44,405 nucleotides of DNA from an uncultured OM182 clade bacterium (lineage in GTDB: Bacteria > Pseudomonadota > Gammaproteobacteria > Pseudomonadales > Azotimanducaceae). Below, one piece after another: positions 17,125 through 25,739 of the stretch. A model generated the notes under the pieces. The model searched no databases, was not told where the DNA came from, and saw only the letters and a list, made by a program, of their open reading frames with translations. The stretch's first letter is position 1. Each line of letters opens with the position of its first letter. The DNA is taken from positions 1-44,405 of the forward strand of contig CAJJAA010000051.1 of the NCBI GenBank assembly GCA_905182025.1. Reading direction: 5' to 3'. The position numbers and the translations under genes are program-made.

Positions 17125-17610
17125 TCAAGCCGAGGGTTTATTCACACTTTCGGTAAGCTTATCCAACATATCGCCGAACTGCTTCTTCATAACACCTCTT
17201 AAAATAGGGGGCATAATCTTAAGCAACCCTCTCAGTTCCATACCGATAGTCCAGTTTAGTTCGCAAGACTTTTGACCCGTCGATTTAACCAAGTAATCCT
17301 CAACCAGTGCGCCAATAACTTTCATTTCACCCTGCTCGAACCTGAACGCCATATGCTTCCCATGTTCGTAAAGGAAGAATCGTTCTTGAACTTTCCCCTG
17401 GCCTTCAATATCGACGGTTCGCACCGTGCCTGCGCCAAAGGGTTTAGGTGTGTCCCAAACAACTGATTTTATCGAAGCCCAACCCCAACCATTTGGATCC
17501 TCAAACATATCAAACAGATCATCCGCAGAGATCGCTAACTGCGTTTTTAACTTAATCCTTATCGGTGCTTCATTTAGGAACTCTAGTTGAACCTTTTTGT
17601 AATCCAGCAC
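17125..17610 (-). CDS. SRPBCC (START-like) family protein
   Basis: This 161-residue soluble protein has the polyketide-cyclase/START pattern: IRIKLKTQLAISADDLFDMF, then DPNGWGWASIKSVVWDTPKP, GAGTVRTVDIEGQG and a final amphipathic helix MPPILRGVMKKQFGDMLDKL. Such proteins form a deep cavity for hydrophobic ligands. The ligand is unknown. It converges on the crotonase gene and has no operon partner. Confidence 0.82.
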   Translation of the reverse strand: MLDYKKVQLEFLNEAPIRIKLKTQLAISADDLFDMFEDPNGWGWASIKSVVWDTPKPFGAGTVRTVDIEGQGKVQERFFLYEHGKHMAFRFEQGEMKVIGALVEDYLVKSTGQKSCELNWTIGMELRGLLKIMPPILRGVMKKQFGDMLDKLTESVNKPSA

Positions 17611-17857
17611 TGTCGCATTTCCTTCAAATGTAAACAGGCCGATCTTGATCTAAAAACGCATACAAAACCACCCGATTCACCTCTGCAAGCCCCGAAAAAT
17701 GCGGGTTAACAGTACCAACTCACGAAACTATCCCGGCAGCCACAGCAATGCCTCAAAGCTACCAGCGAAGGTAAAATGCCGATGACATGTGCGATGGGCT
17801 AGACGGGTGCAATCGGTTCAGCTATGTTGGGGCGGATAAATATAATGGAGCGTGAAA

Positions 17858-20041
17858 ATGATTAGAAACCTGGTAATTGCGATCGTCCTTATCGCAGCAG
17901 GATTTGGCCTCTATACGGTCATGCAGGATGAACCTGCGACAACTCCGACGGTTGCCGTTGAACCCGTCGCAGCTGAAAGCACGACGCCGAAAGTCGGCAT
18001 GATTGATGATGAGCGGATCAAGAACGCCACAAGTGAACCAGGCAATTGGTTGTCCTATGGCCACGGCTATGAAGAACAACGCTTCTCGCTTTTAGAACAA
18101 GTCAATAAAGACAGCGTGTCGAAGCTAGGTTTGGCCTGGTTCAAAGACATGCAAAGCAATCGAGCGCTGGAATCGACGCCCATCGTCGTCGATAACATGA
18201 TGTTTCTGACCACGGCCTGGAGCCGGGTTTACGCTTTAAGTGCGATCACCGGAGAAGAAATATGGTCCTACGATCCCAAAGTACCCGGTGCGTGGGCGCG
18301 TAAAGCCTGTTGCGACGTGGTTAACCGTGGTGCTGCTGTCTACAAAGGCCGCGTCTATGTCGCCAGTCTTGACGGTCGATTAATTGCCCTGGATGCTGCA
18401 ACAGGAGAAGAGGTCTGGCAGATCAATACACTGATTGATCGCGATGCTGATTACACCATTACCGGTGCACCACGGGTCGCCAATGGCAAAGTGTTTATTG
18501 GTAACGGCGGTGCGGAATATGGTGTGCGCGGTTATGTGACTGCCTACGACGCTGACACAGGCGAGCAAGTTTGGCGCTTTTACACCGTACCAGGTGATCC
18601 GTCTAAGCCTTTCGAATCGCCTACAATGGAGATGGCTGCCGAAACGTGGAAAGGTGGCGAATGGTGGAAACTTGGCGGTGGCGGCACGGTCTGGAACTCT
18701 ATTGTCTATGACCCCGAGTTTGATCAACTATATATAGGCGTCGGTAACGGCTCCCCCTGGGCTCGCGACATTCGCTCACCTGGTGGCGGCGACAACCTGT
18801 TTCTATCATCCATCGTTGCCCTTGACGCCGATACCGGTACTTACAAATGGCACTATCAAACAACGCCTAAAGACAACTGGGATTACACCGCCGTACAGGA
18901 CATGGTACTCGCGGATCTAGAGGTTGACGGGGTTGATCGCAAAGTGCTGATGCAGGCACCTAAAAACGGCTTCTTCTACGTTCTCGATCGCAGCAATGGC
19001 GAACTACTACGCGCCAATAAATACGTGACTGCCACTTGGGCAACCCATGTCGATATGGACACGGGTCGACCGGTAGAAGATCCTGCCTATGATTACTCTG
19101 ATGAGACTAAGTGGATTCTGCCCGGACCTTTGGGCGGCCATAACTGGCAGGCCATGGCATTCGACGAGAAGCGCCGTTTAGCATTTATTCCAGCAATGGA
19201 AAATCCATTATCGTATTCCATGGATGAAGAATGGAAAAATACAGGCGTCTATAAGCACATTGTTGGTGGCTGGAACACAGGTATTGAACTGGGCAACATT
19301 ATGCAGGTCATGGCTGAAGGTGGAACCCCACCCAAAGTCCGCGGTTATTTAAAAGCTTTTGACCCCATCACTGGTAAAGAAAAGTGGGCGGTTGAGCAGA
19401 TTCATCATTGGAATGGCGGCACGCTGGCGACCGAAGGCGGATTGGTTTTCCAAGGCAACTCGTTAGGTGAAGTCAAAGCCTACGATTCTGACACCGGCGA
19501 TGTACTTTGGTCTTATAACGCCTTTACCTCTTTTCTTGCGCCGCCAATCACCTACCAAATTGATGATGTTCAATACGTCGCCATTCTGGCAGGTACCGGT
19601 GGTGGCGATCTGTTTGGTGGTGAGTCTAATCACCTCGCATCGACGACTTACGGTAACTTCGGCAAGCTGCTGGTATTCAAGCTGGACGGCACGGCCGAAC
19701 TGCCACAGCCAACGGCACTGAATCGAAGCATTCCCGTACAACCGGCCAGCGATGCGTCGGCCGAAGATATTGCTCGCGGTGAGAATGTCTATCACTCAAC
19801 TTGCGCTGTTTGCCATGGTTTGATGGCACGCTCAAGTGGTGTTGTACCCGATCTACGGATGACCAATGAACTTCGCAATGGTTTGTACAAGGAAATTGTA
19901 CTCGACGGTATTCTTGCCGGCACAGGTATGGCCAGCTTCGCTGACTTGCTGGATGAAAATGATGTTGAGAAAGTGCAAGCCTACGTTATCCACAGAGCCA
20001 ATGAAGATCGCGCAGCTGCGGCTGCGGCTGCAGAGGACTAG
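17858..20041 (+). CDS. PQQ-dependent alcohol dehydrogenase with C-terminal cytochrome c domain (quinohemoprotein)
   Basis: The 727-residue periplasmic enzyme oxidises alcohols or aldehydes and passes electrons through PQQ to its own haem. The N-terminus (MIRNLVIAIVLIAAGFGLYT) is a signal or anchor. The eight-bladed PQQ propeller follows, with the vicinal disulphide ACC in RKACCDVVNRG, tryptophan-docking motifs such as DTGEQVWRF and GKEKWAVE, and the catalytic Asp region PKDNWDYTAVQD. The haem site STCAVCH is near residue 650 and a possible axial Met is in AGTGMASF. Start is ATG 17858, 7 nt after GGAG; the in-frame GTG two codons earlier is too close to it. The substrate is not determined, and no pqq synthesis gene is in the window. 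Confidence 0.93.
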   Translation: MIRNLVIAIVLIAAGFGLYTVMQDEPATTPTVAVEPVAAESTTPKVGMIDDERIKNATSEPGNWLSYGHGYEEQRFSLLEQVNKDSVSKLGLAWFKDMQSNRALESTPIVVDNMMFLTTAWSRVYALSAITGEEIWSYDPKVPGAWARKACCDVVNRGAAVYKGRVYVASLDGRLIALDAATGEEVWQINTLIDRDADYTITGAPRVANGKVFIGNGGAEYGVRGYVTAYDADTGEQVWRFYTVPGDPSKPFESPTMEMAAETWKGGEWWKLGGGGTVWNSIVYDPEFDQLYIGVGNGSPWARDIRSPGGGDNLFLSSIVALDADTGTYKWHYQTTPKDNWDYTAVQDMVLADLEVDGVDRKVLMQAPKNGFFYVLDRSNGELLRANKYVTATWATHVDMDTGRPVEDPAYDYSDETKWILPGPLGGHNWQAMAFDEKRRLAFIPAMENPLSYSMDEEWKNTGVYKHIVGGWNTGIELGNIMQVMAEGGTPPKVRGYLKAFDPITGKEKWAVEQIHHWNGGTLATEGGLVFQGNSLGEVKAYDSDTGDVLWSYNAFTSFLAPPITYQIDDVQYVAILAGTGGGDLFGGESNHLASTTYGNFGKLLVFKLDGTAELPQPTALNRSIPVQPASDASAEDIARGENVYHSTCAVCHGLMARSSGVVPDLRMTNELRNGLYKEIVLDGILAGTGMASFADLLDENDVEKVQAYVIHRANEDRAAAAAAAED

Positions 20042-20060
20042 TTAGTCCTGAGACTTATTG

Positions 20061-20621
20061 TCACTCGCCTTTGGGTGGCAATGTATGACGAGGCAGGGCT
20101 GTGAATTGCAGCCCTGCCTCTTGCGTTTGGGTCGCAGCGTTTGCAGTATCAAGTTTGACCTCGACATTGTTACGCGCTGCATTCTGCTGGGCTTGCGCAT
20201 CCAATTGCGACCGGCTCAACTGACCTTCAACCACCTGACCTTGGTCGATATGACGCAGGGCAGACTGAACCTTCTCCGCCACTTCACGCCCATATGGCAG
20301 ATGATAGGCACGTGGCTCATCAATCAACTTACCACCCGGCATGCTGGGTTGAATCCAAAGATAGATAGATCCGAGACTCTGCTGCGCCTTGTCTGGCTCA
20401 ATAATCATGGCCCAATGCAGGCGGAACCGTTGTGGTAAATCTTCCGATACGGGCCAGCCTTGATACTGCTTTAAGCCAAGGTAGGTACCGACATACAAAC
20501 CTGAAACCAACACAACAATGAAGATTTTGAAGCCAACGCTGCGCCGAGTTGCAGCTAACAAATACAAAAGCAGGGCCCCTATCACCGCATAGGCGATGGC
20601 CATTACCTGAACAAAAATCAT
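20061..20621 (-). CDS. Two-helix membrane protein, third gene of an ExbB/ExbD-like operon
   Basis: The 186-residue protein begins with two membrane segments (FVQVMAIAYAVIGALLLYLL and FKIFIVVLVSGLYVGTYLGL) and then a soluble, probably periplasmic domain with the distinctive stretch FRLHWAMIIEPDK and LWIQPSMPGGKLIDEPRAYH. The C-terminal 60 residues are Gln/Ala-rich and look disordered. I know no characterised family. Its ATG overlaps the stop of the ExbD-like gene by four bases (ATGA), so the two are translationally coupled and the proteins should act together. The last 20 codons contain a strong hairpin that reads into the neighbouring dehydrogenase. Confidence 0.82.
   Translation of the reverse strand: MIFVQVMAIAYAVIGALLLYLLAATRRSVGFKIFIVVLVSGLYVGTYLGLKQYQGWPVSEDLPQRFRLHWAMIIEPDKAQQSLGSIYLWIQPSMPGGKLIDEPRAYHLPYGREVAEKVQSALRHIDQGQVVEGQLSRSQLDAQAQQNAARNNVEVKLDTANAATQTQEAGLQFTALPRHTLPPKGE
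20090..20120 (+). terminator. 12-bp perfect hairpin downstream of the PQQ dehydrogenase, inside the convergent gene
   Basis: GAGGCAGGGCTG (20090-20101) pairs perfectly with CAGCCCTGCCTC (20109-20120) around a 7-nt loop, 49 nt after the dehydrogenase stop. A weak TTGCGTTT follows. It lies within the coding 3' end of the opposing membrane-protein gene, where it encodes EAGLQFTALP. Confidence 0.6.
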
Positions 20622-21241
20622 GAGCCTTTTCCCGGTGAAATTAGGGTCAAAAGGGTTTTTGGTAGGCCACTCGTACTCTCTACGGCACCGCTGCCATCTA
20701 GCACGAACCGCGTCGCCGTGACTTCCATGCCGGCACCATTGAGTGACTGGACACCGTAATAAACTAACGTTACAACGGGGTTTAACTTCTCAACCTTGAC
20801 GGTAACAGGCAAAGGTTCAGCGGAGTTTGCCTTGTAGTGAAGTACGTTCACGACATATTCACCAGGTACCCAGGCGCGGACAGAAACGGATTCCTGATTG
20901 ATGGGGTTCGTCACCATTTTGCCGTTGATCATCATCTGGTCCTGCACGGCACCTCGATCATCTCGGTCCAAGTGCATGGTGCCGGTATCCTTATTGTCAA
21001 ACCAAAGAACGACACCATTAGGATCTTCCACCAATACGTCAACGTCGTCGGGGTGGCCGTCGGGCCAGGTCACCGTAATCAAAAACTCTGCCTTAATGGT
21101 GACATTACCCTGCTTGTCAGGCTCGGCTATTAAGATAAACGCGATCAAAAACATAAAGGCGAAACCCAACAACGTATTAAACAGTAGATCTGTAAATGCG
21201 TCGTTAGTCTTCGTTTGGCGATTGAATCGTCTGCGCATCAT
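20618..21241 (-). CDS. ExbD/MotB-like anchor with a DUF2135-like periplasmic domain
   Basis: The 207-residue protein starts in the cytoplasm, has one membrane segment (LLFNTLLGFAFMFLIAFILI) preceded by TNDAFTD, and a periplasmic domain. The Asp at the start of the helix sits where ExbD, TolR and MotB carry their proton-binding Asp. Instead of the usual peptidoglycan or TonB-contacting domain, the outer part reads DDVDVLVEDPNGVVLWF and HLDRDDRGAV, resembling DUF2135/YfaP-type beta-sandwiches. The gene lies 10 nt after the ExbB-like gene and overlaps the next by four bases. An ion-driven force transmitter is a reasonable inference. Confidence 0.75.
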   Translation of the reverse strand: MMRRRFNRQTKTNDAFTDLLFNTLLGFAFMFLIAFILIAEPDKQGNVTIKAEFLITVTWPDGHPDDVDVLVEDPNGVVLWFDNKDTGTMHLDRDDRGAVQDQMMINGKMVTNPINQESVSVRAWVPGEYVVNVLHYKANSAEPLPVTVKVEKLNPVVTLVYYGVQSLNGAGMEVTATRFVLDGSGAVESTSGLPKTLLTLISPGKGS

Positions 21242-21251
21242 CTAAGGGACC

Positions 21252-22016
21252 TTAAACCGATGTGCTTTCAGTTGCAGGTCGACTTAATGTCGGCAGAATA
21301 TAAACATCAACGGCAATAGCGACCTTATCAACGAGTCTCGACGCGGCGGTATCCAGCATCTCGTATTGCAAACCTAGCAGTGTGCTGGTCACAAGCCCCG
21401 CCATTGTCGTGTACAGCGCGACAGCCATGCCGCCGCTCATCTGTCCCAGCAGTTGCTGTAGCACATTAGGATCAAAGTCTGTCAGTTCACCAACCGGACT
21501 CAGCATCATGATGAAGCCAAGGATGGTACCCAGCAGGCCGAGTTTTAAAAGCATGTCTGCCGCCCAGTGGCCAAAAGCATATCGGCTCATAAGACGTTCA
21601 GCTAACACCTCGAGTAGCAGCTTATGTTCAAGCTCGCCGGTCGTATGGCGTTTTGATTTCTGAAAGAGCTCCTGCAAATAGTCAGCGCAGATGCCCGCCT
21701 CAACTGGCTTGCCCTGCACGCTGACGCCCTGCCCATCGACGCTTAAGCCACCGGGCTTAAGATCATTGATGCGTGTATTCAAATCGTCGATCACCTTCGT
21801 ATCGCTCGAGAGCTGCTTTACCAGTACTAACCAATGCAGACTCAGCACGCCGTAGAGCAGCAAGATGACGTAGGAGATATAACTTCGATCACTCGCAAGA
21901 GCAATACTGAGCCAACCCCTATCACCGAGAATAAAAAAACCAAACAGCACCAAGCCTACAAGAATGAGTGATTTAAGCAGGAGCTTATAGTGGGTAACCA
22001 GTGACAAGTTTTGCAT
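21252..22016 (-). CDS. MotA/TolQ/ExbB proton-channel family protein
   Basis: The 254-residue protein has two early membrane helices (LKSLILVGLVLFGFFILGDR and YISYVILLLYGVLSLHWLVL), a cytoplasmic section, and two later helices with the family signature LLLKLGLLGTILGFIMMLSP and GGMAVALYTTMAGLVTSTLL. These are the channel-forming helices of ExbB, TolQ and MotA. It is the first gene of a three-gene minus-strand operon with an ExbD-like and a second membrane protein. No tonB, tolA, flagellar or Zorya gene is nearby, so the motor's output is unknown. Confidence 0.88.
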   Translation of the reverse strand: MQNLSLVTHYKLLLKSLILVGLVLFGFFILGDRGWLSIALASDRSYISYVILLLYGVLSLHWLVLVKQLSSDTKVIDDLNTRINDLKPGGLSVDGQGVSVQGKPVEAGICADYLQELFQKSKRHTTGELEHKLLLEVLAERLMSRYAFGHWAADMLLKLGLLGTILGFIMMLSPVGELTDFDPNVLQQLLGQMSGGMAVALYTTMAGLVTSTLLGLQYEMLDTAASRLVDKVAIAVDVYILPTLSRPATESTSV

Positions 22017-22547
22017 TGTTCATATCGGTTCGTGGCAGATGCCTAGAGAATAGCACTCGAGCGCTTCGATGGGATACCTCGCGAACCAATGCGACCGCCA
22101 TTTTCTACAATACATGGATATCAACTTAGCGGTTTCCAAGAATATTTTGGCCGCGGCAGTAGGGATTGTCCAATTCAATCGGGCATCGAGTTTGGCAGAC
22201 GTGGCTACTAAAAAGCAGACGCGTGCAGACATAGCTGTTGGTAAATACCAAGGTTCGAAGCATATTGCGAGAGCGAGGCTTTGCAAATTGCAAATGCCCT
22301 ACGCTTTTTCGCTCTTCAGTCGCCTTCAAAATTAACTAACGCCTGGAATCAAAAGCTCACAAACGTCCGCATATTAACCCTGACCACCAATAGGCTAAAG
22401 ATAGCCCTAACCTTGTGAATAATGATTGCCTTGCCCCCTTTCCACACCGCGCTCACACCTAGCTATAGAGCACTAAGAGATAAAAAAGAGGCTGGCATAG
22501 CAATTGCAAACAGGAGTATCAACAGACATAAACGACGAGCTAAGACA
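22017..22547. other. Divergent intergenic region with one inverted repeat
   Basis: The 531 nt between the ExbB-like gene and the glycosyltransferase contain short overlapping frames in several registers but no recognisable protein. TTTGCAA and TTGCAAA face each other around one A at 22280-22294, a perfect 15-nt palindrome that could be an operator. Confidence 0.35.
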
Positions 22548-23732
22548 ATGAAAGTATTACTTTTGCCAACAAGCGGTTTTAGTCAAGGATCAATGTATCC
22601 TTTTAAACATTATGCCGACGAGCTAAAAACACGCTACAAAATTGAAACGACTGAAATTGTAAGCGATGATCTAAAAGAAAAAATTCAATCTATCAAAGAC
22701 TTTGACGGTGACCTTATTCTTTTCTCTGTACCTTGGGATTTTGGCACGGAAGGCGTGCTCGACTTCGCAATTGAGGCAAATCGTGAAAAGAAACAGGCGA
22801 AACTCGTTTTATTTGACTATCTCGACGGAAATGAAAGTCGATTTTGGGCAGTCATGCCACATATCGACCTCTATCTTAAGCAGTATTTACACCGCGACAT
22901 GAAAAAATATCAGCAGCAATTTACCGGCGCATCAGAATTCATTCAGTATCAGGTTGATAGCGGTCGAATAGAGAACACCATTCAAGAAGAAGTTTGGACC
23001 AATCTGTTTCAGTCAAAACTTGACAAAAAACAATATCGAAAAGTAATGCTAGGCTGGAATTTCGGTCTATGGGGTCGTCTGATACAGTTAGCTGAGGGAA
23101 ATGCGTCGAGAGTACTTTGGGCAAAAGATCGACCAGACAAGCGATTAGTAACACTCGCCAAACGCGCCCTTGACTCGGTTCGTGCAGCGGTCGGAGGTGA
23201 ATCTGAACCCATCGATATTTATTGTCGAGCTACACTCTACAAGGGTTGGACCAAAGCACACCGAATGGAGGTGATCGAATCACTTAATCAGATGCCAGAT
23301 CGCTATAACGTGATCTCTTCGATTAAAAAAGTAGGTTTCTCGGAATACTACCGAGAAATGCAGCAGAGCAAGATATTCGTCTCTCCATCAGGATGGTGTG
23401 AATACACGCCTAAAGACTATGAGGCGATGTATTTTGGCGCACTACTTATTAAACCTTGTGTCGAACATATCGACACACATCCGAACATTCTTATCCCTAA
23501 CGAAACCTATGTCGCTGTCAAATGGGATCTAAGCGACCTTAATGAAAAATGTGAATATTATCTCGAGAATCCAATCGAGAGAAAACGCATCACAGACAAC
23601 GCAAAGAAAGCTTTTGTTGGGTATTTTGAGCAAAAGCTATTCGTCGAAAAAATTGATGAAGTACTTCAAAAACTTGATATTCACCCGGAAAAAACTAACG
23701 AGTACGCTAAGCCACTGAGGGTAGCCGACTAG
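22548..23732 (+). CDS. Glycosyltransferase, GT-B-type C-terminal domain
   Basis: This 394-residue cytosolic protein resembles family-1/CgeB-like glycosyltransferases. The N-terminal half (MKVLLLPTSGFSQGSMYPFK and the stretch DLILFSVPWDFGTEG) has the acceptor-domain Rossmann pattern. The C-terminal half carries KIFVSPSGWCEYTPKDYEAM and YFGALLIKPCVEHIDTHPNI, the Glu-containing sugar-nucleotide loop, and then EYYLENPIERKRITDNAKKA. It likely adds a sugar to a surface glycan. The start ATG 22548 has a weak ribosome-binding site; an in-frame start at 22422 is possible but not conserved-looking. It is followed by a polymerase/ligase gene. Confidence 0.82.
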   Translation: MKVLLLPTSGFSQGSMYPFKHYADELKTRYKIETTEIVSDDLKEKIQSIKDFDGDLILFSVPWDFGTEGVLDFAIEANREKKQAKLVLFDYLDGNESRFWAVMPHIDLYLKQYLHRDMKKYQQQFTGASEFIQYQVDSGRIENTIQEEVWTNLFQSKLDKKQYRKVMLGWNFGLWGRLIQLAEGNASRVLWAKDRPDKRLVTLAKRALDSVRAAVGGESEPIDIYCRATLYKGWTKAHRMEVIESLNQMPDRYNVISSIKKVGFSEYYREMQQSKIFVSPSGWCEYTPKDYEAMYFGALLIKPCVEHIDTHPNILIPNETYVAVKWDLSDLNEKCEYYLENPIERKRITDNAKKAFVGYFEQKLFVEKIDEVLQKLDIHPEKTNEYAKPLRVAD

Positions 23733-23841
23733 GTTCACACCTTTGCTAAACTTGTCGAGCGTCTAAGCACACGCGCCTTTGTAGAAGACGGCTTGTTCAG
23801 TATGGATAACAAAATTAACCGACGAAGACTGAACAAAGATA

Positions 23842-25176
23842 ATGGCAACAAAGCAAATCCTATTCCTGCTATTGACCTTAATGGCAATCCCGACATTTGT
23901 CTGGTTGGGCACGACATATAAATGGGCTGAACGTGGCTTAGTGGGGCTTGCCTTTCTCTCTACAGCATTCCTTATTGATATCAATTTTTACTCAATGGAA
24001 GACTATCGTGGCGATTCTCGAGGTTTTGAAATTGGCCTCACTGATTGGACAATGATATCACTGCTTATCGTCATGCTCACGTCTAATCGCTGGAAGAACA
24101 AAAAGATCACTCTTCTACCACCCAACAGCGGGCTCCTCACAATCTATCTCGCTATCGCCGTCATTAGTGTTTATATCGCCTATGTGCAAATTTACGCCGG
24201 CTTCGGTCTTTTAAAAATTTTACGAGGCTTAATCGTATTTATCGTTGCGTATAATTATTTACAAGACGAAGAAGACTTGCGCTTTATCATTGGTGTTCTT
24301 GCAATTATCGTTATCATTGAATTTGTTATGGTGATTGATCAGCGCCTGTCGGGCATGTATCGCGCAAAAGGATCAACGCCCCATTCCAATACACTGGCTG
24401 GGTATATCAACATGATCAATATGCTTTTCTTTGCCCTGTTACTCGGTGACAAGACCCGGCCGACTCTCTACTGGATAGTACTCGCGCTAGGTTCGCTAAT
24501 TGTATTGGCATCATTTTCTCGTGGCGCAATGACGGCTATGGTCCTTGGATATTTGCTCGTTATCGTTCTTAGCTATAAGCACAAATTCGACATGAGAAAA
24601 ACCAGCATTTTGGCGATCATGCTGATATTAGCATTGCCGATTGCAATTGACGTAGGACCAAAAATCATCGAGCGATTTTTGTACGCCCCGGAAGAATCTG
24701 GCGCTAGTCGCAAGTTGGCAAACGTCGCCGCCGCGGCCATGGCTGATGACCACTTATTTGGCGTTGGTCTCAATAACTATTCTCACGCAATCAATGAGAC
24801 ACACTATATCGAACACATCGACTCGATCGTCGATAGGGGCATTGTTCACAACATTTATCTGTTGCACGCCTCGGAAATGGGCTGGATTGGAATGATCGCT
24901 TTTTGTCTGGTGATCGCCAACTTTCTCCGTCTAGGCTATCGAAATATAGGCACTTCGACTTCAGAGCTAGCAAGTAATGTCGCAATCGGTTTGACGACGG
25001 CAATCGTCGTCCTCTCATTACAGGGCGGCTTAGAATGGTTCTTCCGGCAAACCTACGTAACAATTGAATTTTTTATGTTCGCCGGTTTCCTGGTCGCTCT
25101 GCCCAAGGTTTCTTTCGCCACCAATCGACAGCGAAAAATCAATCAATACATGAAAAAAATTGCGCTCAGCCGATAA
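23842..25176 (+). CDS. O-antigen polymerase/ligase-like (Wzy/WaaL) membrane protein
   Basis: The 444-residue protein has about eleven membrane segments and the family pattern: a long periplasmic loop before FGVGLNNYSHAINETHYIEH and VHNIYLLHASEMGWIGMIAF. Such proteins polymerise or transfer glycan repeat units at the periplasmic face of the inner membrane. It follows the glycosyltransferase by 109 nt in the same direction. The pair alone cannot say whether the product is O-antigen, capsule or exopolysaccharide. Confidence 0.85.
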   Translation: MATKQILFLLLTLMAIPTFVWLGTTYKWAERGLVGLAFLSTAFLIDINFYSMEDYRGDSRGFEIGLTDWTMISLLIVMLTSNRWKNKKITLLPPNSGLLTIYLAIAVISVYIAYVQIYAGFGLLKILRGLIVFIVAYNYLQDEEDLRFIIGVLAIIVIIEFVMVIDQRLSGMYRAKGSTPHSNTLAGYINMINMLFFALLLGDKTRPTLYWIVLALGSLIVLASFSRGAMTAMVLGYLLVIVLSYKHKFDMRKTSILAIMLILALPIAIDVGPKIIERFLYAPEESGASRKLANVAAAAMADDHLFGVGLNNYSHAINETHYIEHIDSIVDRGIVHNIYLLHASEMGWIGMIAFCLVIANFLRLGYRNIGTSTSELASNVAIGLTTAIVVLSLQGGLEWFFRQTYVTIEFFMFAGFLVALPKVSFATNRQRKINQYMKKIALSR

Positions 25177-25344
25177 CCGACCCTGCCGTAACATGCTCAA
25201 TTTATTCAAACGAGACGATATTACTAACCACTCAGCTATTGCATCAAAAACACGACCAAAAAACATCAGCTAATGAGTTAACTTTTACGTGGCGGGATGG
25301 TGAGACCATAAATGCCAGACATGCGTAATAGCCTCTGAAGACGC

Positions 25345-25524
25345 TTAAGGCTTCCAATCCCCTGCAACCGGCTTGGGCTTTTCGCCCTTAGTTAACTTAG
25401 ATGCGCGACTTAACTGAATGAGACTCAGTGTTTCAGCATCTCGCAATTGAATCGCATTTTGTCCCATCGTATCCAGCTCATTAAAACTGTACACGTTGTT
25501 TTTCAACTTCTCTGTTGTGTTCAT
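25345..25524 (-). CDS. Possible small protein, 59 residues
   Basis: An ATG at 25524 opens a frame beginning MNTTEKLKNNVYSFNELDTM and ending PKPVAGDWKP. The residue use (charged, few rare residues, a compact N-terminal helix) looks coding. An in-frame GTG at 25548 would add 8 residues. No ribosome-binding site is seen for either start and I recognise no family. Confidence 0.4.
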   Translation of the reverse strand: MNTTEKLKNNVYSFNELDTMGQNAIQLRDAETLSLIQLSRASKLTKGEKPKPVAGDWKP

Positions 25525-25739
25525 ATCGCGTTCGGTTTTTTTTCTCACGAAAAGGGCATGGACTGCAGCCCAAGACGGAGATGACTCGTCACCCGTATGC
25601 AGCGACTCTCTGGCGCATTGCGTTCTAAGCTACTTTTATGTTCAGTCGTTACCGCGAAAGCAAGGGACAGCCAGACGGGAGAACCCCGACCGGCATCTCT
25701 TTCAGGATTTCCTGACAGTACGGCAACTACCGGCAGGAC

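Noticed and set aside
20061..22016. Assignment of the ExbB/ExbD-like operon as a Zorya defence system
   Set aside because: ZorA/ZorB are MotA/MotB-like, but no helicase or ZorC/D/E-like gene is next to the triplet and the outer domain differs.
22069..22335. Plus-strand 88-codon frame in the 22.0-22.5 kb gap
   Set aside because: It has no ribosome-binding site and no recognisable pattern, and similar-length frames exist on the other strand.
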